A DNA stretch of 64,000 nucleotides from CAKZNE01 sp963976435 (GTDB lineage: Bacteria; Bacteroidota; Bacteroidia; Flavobacteriales; Schleiferiaceae): NCBI GenBank assembly GCA_963976435.1, contig CAXBKQ010000012.1, positions 60,566 to 124,565 of the forward strand. The letters run 5' to 3'. This document shows positions 9,133 to 15,411 of this stretch, one piece after another. The translations under genes were made by a program, and so were the position numbers. The notes below the pieces were generated by a model that was not told where the DNA came from, made no database searches, and was given only the letters and a program-made list of their open reading frames with translations. Positions within the stretch are counted from its first letter, which is position 1. Each line of letters starts with the position of its first letter.

Positions 9133-9618
9133 TTAGTTTTCTTCTTTTTCAAAATTCAGGGAAACTGAATTTATGCAATATCGCAGTCCTGTTGTGTTTC
9201 TAGGGCCATCCTCAAACATATGTCCTAAATGCCCAGCACAATTAGAACAAACAATTTCCACCCTCGTCATACCATAAGAACTGTCTGTAATTTCATTTAC
9301 ATTTTCTTGTTTTATTGGCCTATCAAAGGCTGGCCATCCAGAACCGGATTCGTATTTATGATCGCTGTGAAATAATTCATAATTACAGGCTGCACAGGTA
9401 TAAATGCCTTTTGCTTTGTTCTCATTCAAGTCTCCAGTTCCTGGCCTTTCTGTTCCTTTTTCTCTCAATACATGGTATTCCTCGGCGCTGAGAAGTTTTT
9501 TCCATTCAGCTTCCGTTTTGTTTACTTTATAGGTATTGGTATCTGTTGAACTTTGAGCATTGCAAGCCAGCAAAATAAAGCTGGTGGCAATAATTGTAAA
9601 TAGGATTTTACTCGGCAT
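9133..9618 (-). CDS. msrB: Peptide-methionine (R)-S-oxide reductase, exported lipoprotein
   Basis: Reduces methionine-R-sulfoxide in oxidised proteins. The two zinc-binding CxxC pairs (CAAC and CSNC), the GSGWPAF motif and the catalytic cysteine in RYCINSVSL are all present. The N-terminus has a lipoprotein signal with lipobox LLAC, so the enzyme should be anchored in the envelope and repair periplasmic or surface proteins. I chose ATG 9618 (MPSKILF), which gives a normal lipoprotein signal, over the GTG 24 bases upstream. It is followed by its own terminator. Confidence 0.95.
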   Translation of the reverse strand: MPSKILFTIIATSFILLACNAQSSTDTNTYKVNKTEAEWKKLLSAEEYHVLREKGTERPGTGDLNENKAKGIYTCAACNYELFHSDHKYESGSGWPAFDRPIKQENVNEITDSSYGMTRVEIVCSNCAGHLGHMFEDGPRNTTGLRYCINSVSLNFEKEEN

Positions 9619-9735
9619 AATTATCTCTTTCTTATAAAACACAATACGAAGTTAAAGGTTCTATAAGATGGGAAATGTCATATAATATGCATTTATAATT
9701 TCGCTACAGAAGAGATTTTGTAAGTCTATGACTCT

Positions 9736-10611
9736 TTAGCTATTTAAAAATTCCTGAATCTTTTTTACCGAATCAGGGTGGTTGATTATCTTTCTATGTC
9801 CGTAGCCTGTACTAATTAGCAACTCTGCATTGGTCCATGACTTTTTCAGAATAAAGGCATTTTCCACTGCTACATCAAGGTCTTCCATATCGTGAATGAT
9901 TAATCCTTTCGGTTGATGTTTGTGGGCCAATACATTTGATGAAATTTCTTCAACATTAATTTCAAAGTTCCTTTCAATAGTTTTCAATATCCCCTTAGCA
10001 ATTTTCGGACTAGCCTTTACTTTTAAGGCGAAATCCTCTACTACCATTGGTATAGTTGCCGGCGTTCCAATGCACACTATACTTTTGAAATCTGCACCCC
10101 GGTCCAAAGCGTTGAACAGAGCTCCACCTCCTAGGGAATGACCAATAGCATGCTCCAAAGGGCCAAATTTCTGGCAAATTTCCAAGCAACAATAGGTGAA
10201 TTCCAGAAGATTGCTTGATTTAAGTTTAGAATTACCATGCCCAGGAGCATCAAAGGAAATAACTCGCCAATTATCTTTTAGCAAACTTTCAATTACCTGA
10301 TGAAACTGAGTTCCTCTGCCGCTCCAGCCATGCACTAACAATATGCTTTTTGAATTTTTATCTCCCCAAATCATCAGTTCAAAATCATGGCCTAATTTAT
10401 TTTTCAGAATCTGCTTGTTGGCCGAAGCATAAATTTCTTCTTCTCTTTTTGGGCGCCTGAATCGGATTGGAGAAAAGAATAGTTTTAAGACAAACTTTAA
10501 AGCTAAGCGATAGGAGAAAAATTCCAATACTTGTACAGTATTGGTTATATATTTTGGTAATTCAAAGCTTTTTTTTGGAATGGATTGGCTTTGTTGCCGG
10601 GATTTGGACAT
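9736..10611 (-). CDS. Alpha/beta hydrolase
   Basis: A cytoplasmic alpha/beta-hydrolase fold protein of about 291 residues. Visible are the oxyanion-loop motif LLVHGWSGRG, DAPGHGNS, the nucleophile elbow GHSLGGG, and near the end GYGHRKIINHPD, which supplies the catalytic histidine. A late acidic residue (HDMEDLDVAVE) is a candidate third member of the triad. Substrate unknown. ATG 10611 (MSKSRQQ) is preferred over the in-frame TTG 10638. The gene stands alone, about 90 bp downstream of a tRNA-free intergenic region that seems to hold a small RNA on the other strand. Confidence 0.85.
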   Translation of the reverse strand: MSKSRQQSQSIPKKSFELPKYITNTVQVLEFFSYRLALKFVLKLFFSPIRFRRPKREEEIYASANKQILKNKLGHDFELMIWGDKNSKSILLVHGWSGRGTQFHQVIESLLKDNWRVISFDAPGHGNSKLKSSNLLEFTYCCLEICQKFGPLEHAIGHSLGGGALFNALDRGADFKSIVCIGTPATIPMVVEDFALKVKASPKIAKGILKTIERNFEINVEEISSNVLAHKHQPKGLIIHDMEDLDVAVENAFILKKSWTNAELLISTGYGHRKIINHPDSVKKIQEFLNS

Positions 10612-10721
10612 AGTGTTGTTTGGGTCAAAATTAGCCAATCATTCCAAATAGCAATACCTCTAAATTGGGTTATTAGAGATTATACATTTACTAGGGTATT
10701 AGTTTGAATTTTAACAGAACC

Positions 10722-10752
10722 TTGTCAAATATTCAGTAATTCGTTAATTTAG
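10722..10752 (+). promoter_or_regulatory. Possible promoter of a small RNA
   Basis: TTG (10722-10724), 20 bases, then TAATTTAG (10745-10752), one mismatch from TAnnTTTG. Spacing fits the Bacteroidota consensus. It lies about 70 bp before a strong plus-strand terminator with no protein gene between. Confidence 0.4.
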
Positions 10753-10757
10753 TTTCA

Positions 10758-10857
10758 GAATTAGGAAAATAGAATTTTAAAAATATTGATTAGCATAACC
10801 AGTAAACCAAATCTTAGCTAATCGAAAAGACAGTTCCCCTGGAGCTGTCTTTTTTTT
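10758..10857 (+). ncRNA. Candidate small RNA of about 100 nt
   Basis: The predicted transcript runs from just after the -7-like box to a terminator. It contains a stem GATTAGC (10788-10794) with GCTAATC (10817-10823) around a 22-base A-rich loop, immediately followed by the terminator hairpin. No reading frame of note is present, and no plus-strand gene upstream could be the user of the terminator because the neighbouring hydrolase gene is on the minus strand. I recognise no known RNA family. The start is a guess. Confidence 0.4.
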
Positions 10858-10858
10858 G
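10825..10858 (+). terminator. Rho-independent terminator (plus strand)
   Basis: A 13-bp stem (10825-10837 with 10841-10853, one G-U pair), a 3-base loop and a run of T residues. Strong, and it points in the plus direction although no plus-strand protein gene precedes it. Confidence 0.8.
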
Positions 10859-10871
10859 ATGTATAGAGGGC

Positions 10872-10905
10872 AAAAAAAAAGCCAACCGATGTTCTGGCTG
10901 GCTTT
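10872..10905 (-). terminator. Rho-independent terminator downstream of tRNA-Leu
   Basis: On the minus strand, stem AAAGCCAGCC / GGTTGGCTTT (10 bp with one G-U pair) is followed by nine T residues. It is the first terminator after tRNA-Leu, 130 bp past its 3' end. Confidence 0.75.
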
Positions 10906-11034
10906 AAGGGTGATTGAAACTAAACCAAGATTTATAAAATGGTCTTCGTTGACCGTGTAAATGTATTGGCTTCGCTTCTAGTTTTTTGTAGTTTTTCATA
11001 GCACTTTTTGTAGAACTTTGTTGTGCTATTTCAT

Positions 11035-11121
11035 TGGTGCCCAGAACAGGATTTGAACCTGCACGACCTTGCGATCACCACCCCCTCAAGATGGCGTGTC
11101 TACCAATTCCACCACCTGGGC
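11035..11121 (-). tRNA. tRNA-Leu (anticodon GAG)
   Basis: The minus strand folds as a class II tRNA: acceptor GCCCAGG with TCTGGGC, D-arm with GGTAGAC, anticodon loop TTGAGGG giving GAG, a long variable arm (about TGATCGCAAGGTCG) and T-loop TTCAAAT. The discriminator A and an encoded CCA (11037-11035) follow. Length is 84 nt without CCA. It reads CUC and CUU. Confidence 0.95.
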
Positions 11122-11276
11122 AATAAATTTCTAACCACTAGAACGGCGGCAAAAATATAAAAACAGTTGGAATCAAATGCTTAAATCTGAAAAGTCTTTG
11201 ACCTTTATTTAAGGAAAATCCAAGCCTATCCACCTGGGATGAAAAGCTCTTCTTTATAGTAAATAGCTCTGCTTAA

Positions 11277-11310
11277 AACAAAAAAAGACTTCAAATAATT
11301 GAAGTCTTTT
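11277..11310 (-). terminator. Rho-independent terminator after tRNA-Lys
   Basis: A perfect 12-bp stem (11283-11294 with 11299-11310), a 4-base loop and a T-rich tail on the minus strand, starting 4 bases past the tRNA-Lys 3' end. Confidence 0.85.
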
Positions 11311-11313
11311 AAG

Positions 11314-11386
11314 TGACTTGGCTGGGGCTCGAACCCAGGACCCTCTCCTTAAAAGGGAGATGCTCTACCAACTGAGCTACCAAGTC
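11314..11386 (-). tRNA. tRNA-Lys (anticodon TTT)
   Basis: 73 nt on the minus strand. The acceptor GACTTGG pairs with CCAAGTC, the D-loop contains AGTTGGTAGA, the anticodon loop is CTTTTAA giving TTT, and the T-arm is CTGGGTTCGAGCCCCAG. Discriminator A; CCA is not encoded, unlike the tRNA-Leu next to it. A perfect terminator follows. Confidence 0.96.
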
Positions 11387-11612
11387 ATTGCCTTTTTGCA
11401 AAAGCGGGTGCAAATATAAAAGGATTATTTTTTTATAGCCAAGATTAGAGTGTAAAATTTTTAGATATTTTACAATTGCTTAATTTCCAGTTTTATAGCC
11501 CGATTTTAGTCTAGTAAGTCCTATTCATCTTACTATATAACAAGGCTCAAATAGCTCATAGTACTATCTGATACCTGGCTAGTTTTGGAATTATTTATAT
11601 TTTCTTTGTGCC

Positions 11613-12125
11613 ATGAAAATTACTCTTGTAGGATATATGGGCTCTGGGAAAACGAGCTTGGGTCAGAATTTGGCTCTTTCTCTAGGTTTGGATTTTTTTG
11701 ATTTGGATATTGAAATTGAAAAAAGAACGGGCTTTAGTATCTCTGAAACTGTTTTTAACAAAGGCGAATTATTTTTCCGCAAACTTGAAAGACAAGTCTT
11801 ATTGGAATTTCTTGATAAAGACAATTTTGTCTTAGCACTTGGTGGTGGTGCCCCCTGTTACTATGATAATGCGGATTTAATTGCCAAAAAAAGTTTAAGC
11901 ATCTATTTGCAATATTCGGTTGGCAGTCTTTTTTCTAGATTGGATGGGCAGCAAAAGAGTAGACCCTTAATCTCCCATTTAGATGGTCCAGGATTAAAAG
12001 AATTTATTGCTAAGCACCTATTGGAAAGGATGCCTTTTTATGAAAAATCCACCATTTGTCTAAAGGCAGAATCTAAGAGTATAGAAGAATTGACAGATGA
12101 AATAAAAGCCTTGCTAAATGAATAG
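11613..12125 (+). CDS. aroK: Shikimate kinase
   Basis: Phosphorylates shikimate with ATP to shikimate-3-phosphate, the fifth step of the chorismate pathway. The P-loop GYMGSGKTS is at residues 7-15, the substrate-binding DLD (about 31-33) and the arginine in FFRKLER follow, and ALGGGAP is the second shikimate-binding motif. The lid arginine lies in KSRPLI. The length of 170 residues is normal. The start lies directly after the same TTTTCTTTGTG string that precedes aroC. It overlaps the next gene by 8 bases (ATG 12118), suggesting translational coupling. Confidence 0.95.
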   Translation: MKITLVGYMGSGKTSLGQNLALSLGLDFFDLDIEIEKRTGFSISETVFNKGELFFRKLERQVLLEFLDKDNFVLALGGGAPCYYDNADLIAKKSLSIYLQYSVGSLFSRLDGQQKSRPLISHLDGPGLKEFIAKHLLERMPFYEKSTICLKAESKSIEELTDEIKALLNE

Positions 12126-12708
12126 CCACATCAAAATATTAGAAGATATCATTGAAAATAGAAGGACTGTAAAACCCACTGAATTTACAGGAGAAAAAAT
12201 TGATGATTCCATTATTGAAAAAATTTTAAATTCGGCAAATTGGGCTCCAACTCACGGTTATACAGAACCATGGAGATTCAGCATTTTCGCTGAAGATGGA
12301 CTTGCAAGACTAGGAGATTTTTATGCAAAATTAGATCAACCCCATCCGGATTCTCCAGATTTTAATTCCCTGCGCTTTGATAAACTTAGAAATAGACCCA
12401 TGGCTTGTTCCCATGTAATAGGCATAGGAATGAAGAGGGGAAATAATCCTAAAGTCCCGGAAATAGAGGAGATTGCTTCTGTAGCCATGGCAGTTCAGAA
12501 TATTTGGCTCAGCGCCTATGCTCATGGTGTTTCCGGTTATTGGAGTACAGGGTCATTGGCTTTTAGAGAGGAGATGAGGGACTTTTTTGGTCTTGATGAA
12601 GGTGATAAATCTCTAGGATTGTTTTACCTAGGCAAATCATCATCCCCACATCCACAGGGGAGAAGACTTAGCCCAATTGAAGATAAGATTAAATGGCGGA
12701 GATCTTAA
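12118..12708 (+). CDS. Nitroreductase family protein
   Basis: A 196-residue FMN-dependent oxidoreductase of the nitroreductase fold, which reduces nitro or quinone-like compounds with NAD(P)H. The N-terminal RRTVKP motif binds FMN phosphate, ANWAPTHGYTEPWRF is the usual flavin/substrate segment, and GVSGYWSTG and GLFYLGK are family positions near the end. The exact substrate is unknown. It overlaps aroK at its start and the convergent transporter gene by 4 bases at its end. Confidence 0.9.
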   Translation: MNSHIKILEDIIENRRTVKPTEFTGEKIDDSIIEKILNSANWAPTHGYTEPWRFSIFAEDGLARLGDFYAKLDQPHPDSPDFNSLRFDKLRNRPMACSHVIGIGMKRGNNPKVPEIEEIASVAMAVQNIWLSAYAHGVSGYWSTGSLAFREEMRDFFGLDEGDKSLGLFYLGKSSSPHPQGRRLSPIEDKIKWRRS

Positions 12709-14120
12709 AAGAAAAAATCTTGAAACCAATAACAGTACAGGCTGATAAGAATTAGGCAAAGAAGATTAAGAAAAAAACCTGCCTTAGCCATATCTTTCAT
12801 TTTTATTTTTCCACTGGCAAAAACAACAGCATTGGGTGGAGTGGATATTGGAAACATAAAAGCGCAGCTGGCTCCAATAGTGAGAGGTATTGCGAGTTGA
12901 AGCCCGTTTAAACCAAATCCCTCCGCAACAATAAAGGAAACAGGGATAAATACTGAAACGAGGGCCACATTGCTCATTACCTCCGTTAAAAAAATGGAGA
13001 AGGCACAGATTACTATTATTAATATAAAAATTGCCGAGCCTGAATTTGAGCTTATCCAAGTGCCTATATCTAATACTATATTACTAACAGACAATCCTTT
13101 TGCCAATGCCAACCCTCCGCCAAACAGTAAGAGTATTTCCCAGGGAAGTTTTTTACTGTCCTCCCAAACCAATATAGGTTTAGACTTTTTACCACTTGGA
13201 AGGGCGAAAAGCACAATGCTGGTCATAATGGCGATAATAGTGTCCGACAAGTTTTCCAAAAAATATATTTGATTTAATTGAGCTCTAAAAACCCAACAAA
13301 GTGCGGTGAAAATTAAAATTATAGACACCCTTTTTTCACCTTCGCTAAGCTCACCTAAGTTTTCTAATTCTTGTTTAATAAGTAGGCTCATTCCTTCAAT
13401 TTTCAGCGATTTTAGTGGAAAAATAATTTTGGAGAGGAGAATAAAACACAAGCTGAAAAGTACTATTACCAAAGGTATTGCAAAGAAAAACCAAGAGGAA
13501 AAATTTATTCCATTAAGTCCAGAATCTTCTGCAAGACTAGCTAGTACTAAATTTGGAGGAGTGCCAATTAAAGTACCAATTCCACCAATATTTGCGGCAT
13601 AAGCTATTCCTAATAATATGCTGAGGGCAAAGTTTTGTTTTTCCTTTTTCGAGTGGAGTTTAGAACCTATTAATTTGATAATTGACATTCCTATAGGTAA
13701 CATCATTATTGCCGTTGCCGTATTACTGATCCACATGGAAAGTAAACTGGTTGCTAGCATAGATCCCAAAACAATTTTGGAAGGTTTTTCACCGCTATAT
13801 TTTAAAATATTTAGGGCAATTCGCTTGTGAAGTTTCCATTTTTCAATGGCCAAGCCAAGCATAAAACCACCAAGGAATAAATAGATAATAGGATGGGCAT
13901 AATTGGCGCTTGTAGACTTTAAATCCAATATTCCCAACATCGGGAAAAGGATTATAGGTAACAGTGCCGTAATCCCTATTGGGACAGCATTGCTAATCCA
14001 CCACGCAAGCATCCAAAGTGCTGATGCGAACATTTTGGTTTGAAGGCTCTCAGAATCTCCAAGTACCAAACAAATAATGAATAGGGAAGGCCCAACTAAA
14101 AGCTTGACAATTCTGTTCAA
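12705..14120 (-). CDS. DASS/SLC13-family anion:sodium symporter
   Basis: An inner-membrane transporter of about 471 residues with roughly 11-12 hydrophobic segments. Family motifs are LFLGGFMLGLAIEKW, ISNTATAIMMLPIG, which carries the SNT signature of the first half, and LTEVMSNVALVSVFIPV and ISTPPNAVVFASG in the second half. Members carry di- or tricarboxylates, sulfate or phosphate; the exact substrate is not visible. The only start near the expected N-terminus is TTG 14120. It is last in a minus-strand row after the Crp/Fnr regulator and the DinB protein. Confidence 0.9.
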   Translation of the reverse strand: MNRIVKLLVGPSLFIICLVLGDSESLQTKMFASALWMLAWWISNAVPIGITALLPIILFPMLGILDLKSTSANYAHPIIYLFLGGFMLGLAIEKWKLHKRIALNILKYSGEKPSKIVLGSMLATSLLSMWISNTATAIMMLPIGMSIIKLIGSKLHSKKEKQNFALSILLGIAYAANIGGIGTLIGTPPNLVLASLAEDSGLNGINFSSWFFFAIPLVIVLFSLCFILLSKIIFPLKSLKIEGMSLLIKQELENLGELSEGEKRVSIILIFTALCWVFRAQLNQIYFLENLSDTIIAIMTSIVLFALPSGKKSKPILVWEDSKKLPWEILLLFGGGLALAKGLSVSNIVLDIGTWISSNSGSAIFILIIVICAFSIFLTEVMSNVALVSVFIPVSFIVAEGFGLNGLQLAIPLTIGASCAFMFPISTPPNAVVFASGKIKMKDMAKAGFFLNLLCLILISLYCYWFQDFFF

Positions 14121-14158
14121 GAAATTATTTTTTTGCTGGCCTAAAATAATCTTAAATC

Positions 14159-14716
14159 CTAAACTATAGCCTTTGATTGCCTTTTAAGCACATTTTGAGC
14201 CTGAATTAAATGCCTGTTTTGATGCTCCATCATAAAAATAAGGGTTTCAGCAAGACTCAATTTTAGGATTTTAAAAAACTCTACTTTAACTCCTCTCGTA
14301 TTAAAATTTAGATGCTCGCACTTTTGGCTCATCTCTTTCAATTGGTTATTATAAATAATAAAATCTTCAAGAACCTTTATGCTCAATTGACTATTATCGG
14401 GATCCATTCGAGCAAAGGTTTTCATTTTTTTATTGTTGCTGATAGCGATTTTCTCCACGCTTATTTTTCCAAACCACGACCATTTTATTCTTTGTGCTTT
14501 TGGGCTAGCTTCAGCTTTGCTGATTATTTTTTGAAGTTCAATTAAATAATATTCAGAATAGAGATTTAAATGGGCAATACATTCCAAAATACTCCAACTT
14601 CCGTTGTTGGGCTTAAAATTTAATAATTCCGAGTTTAAGTGAAGAAATTCATTCTTCACTATGCCCTCAAAGCCCTCAAATGATTCTTTTAGTTTATCGA
14701 TTTGGTATTTTTCCAT
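14159..14716 (-). CDS. DinB-superfamily protein
   Basis: A 185-residue predicted four-helix-bundle protein. The N-terminal part (NSELLNFKPNNGSWSILECIAHLNLYSEYYL) has the W-SI-E-hAHL pattern of DinB/YfiT-like proteins, and the end has MMEHQNRHLIQAQNVL, where histidines matching the usual metal site are found. Members are metal-dependent enzymes, some acting with thiols, and many have no known role. It follows the Crp/Fnr-like gene by 42 bp and precedes the anion transporter by 38 bp, so the three are probably one transcription unit. Confidence 0.8.
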   Translation of the reverse strand: MEKYQIDKLKESFEGFEGIVKNEFLHLNSELLNFKPNNGSWSILECIAHLNLYSEYYLIELQKIISKAEASPKAQRIKWSWFGKISVEKIAISNNKKMKTFARMDPDNSQLSIKVLEDFIIYNNQLKEMSQKCEHLNFNTRGVKVEFFKILKLSLAETLIFMMEHQNRHLIQAQNVLKRQSKAIV

Positions 14717-14758
14717 TCTTTAAATTTTAGACAAAGGTCAATTCCAAAAAATTAATAA

Positions 14759-15337
14759 TTATTGATTTGAATCAAGGTTTAAGGGAATTCGGCTAAGGGT
14801 TTCGGCAGTCATTCCTAAATAGGAGGCAATATATTTTTTGGGGAATATTTGAAATATATGTGGACTTCTTTTCAAAAGTCGATGCACTCTCTGGCTTGGA
14901 CTAAAAGTCAACATTTCTGTTTCTCTTTCAATTTTTCCAATTAAGGCTTGTTCTAATGCCCCATACCAGGCCTGGTTTATTCTTTCTGATTTTTGTCTGA
15001 GAGTGTTAAAATCCTCCCTAGTGATATAAATAAGCTCGGTTTTTTTAAGTGCTTGAACACAATAATGGGAAGCTAAGTTTCTCAAATAGGTTTCAAAAGA
15101 AACAAGGAGAGTGTTTTCATATGAAAAACCTACGCAAATTTCATCTCCCTCATTGGGGTAAAATATTCGCATAGAGCCTTTTTTTACAAAGTACATATTA
15201 CTATCCTTACTACCTAGATCAATTAAATATTCACCTCTATCCAATGTTTTTGAATGAGACCAAGCCTCCTTTATGAGCAGCCTATCCTCATTGTCTAAAG
15301 AAATAATTTGATCTAAAATTTCAAGGAGTTCATTCAT
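14759..15337 (-). CDS. Crp/Fnr-family transcriptional regulator
   Basis: A 192-residue cyclic-nucleotide-binding-like regulator. The N-terminal beta-roll includes LDRGEYLIDLGSKDSNMYFV and later GDEICVGFS. The C-terminal end has SPSQRVHRLLKR and then the helix-turn-helix YIASYLGMTAETLSRI. The usual cAMP-binding arginine/serine pair is not evident, as in most Bacteroidota members, so the ligand is unknown. I chose ATG 15337 because the upstream in-frame codon at 15373 lies inside the clpC terminator. It probably controls or is co-expressed with the DinB and transporter genes behind it. Confidence 0.88.
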   Translation of the reverse strand: MNELLEILDQIISLDNEDRLLIKEAWSHSKTLDRGEYLIDLGSKDSNMYFVKKGSMRIFYPNEGDEICVGFSYENTLLVSFETYLRNLASHYCVQALKKTELIYITREDFNTLRQKSERINQAWYGALEQALIGKIERETEMLTFSPSQRVHRLLKRSPHIFQIFPKKYIASYLGMTAETLSRIPLNLDSNQ

Positions 15338-15351
15338 ACGGAAAAGTAAAG

Positions 15352-15391
15352 GACAAAAAAAATCTCCTTCCAAATTTAAGGAAGGAGATTT
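15352..15391 (-). terminator. Rho-independent terminator after clpC
   Basis: A perfect 12-bp stem (15360-15371 with 15380-15391), an 8-base loop and eight T residues on the minus strand, 20 bp past the clpC stop. It separates clpC from the Crp/Fnr gene and supports the later start for the latter. Confidence 0.88.
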
Positions 15392-15411
15392 ATAAAAATA
15401 AGGGAATTCAA

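Larger units (their letters stand above)
10612..11034. other. 423-bp gene-free region with convergent terminators
   Basis: No convincing protein frame. It holds a likely promoter (10722-10752) and terminator (10825-10857) on the plus strand, which together suggest a small RNA. On the minus strand a terminator (10872-10905) lies 130 bp past tRNA-Leu. The two terminators are back to back, so transcription converges here. Confidence 0.6.
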
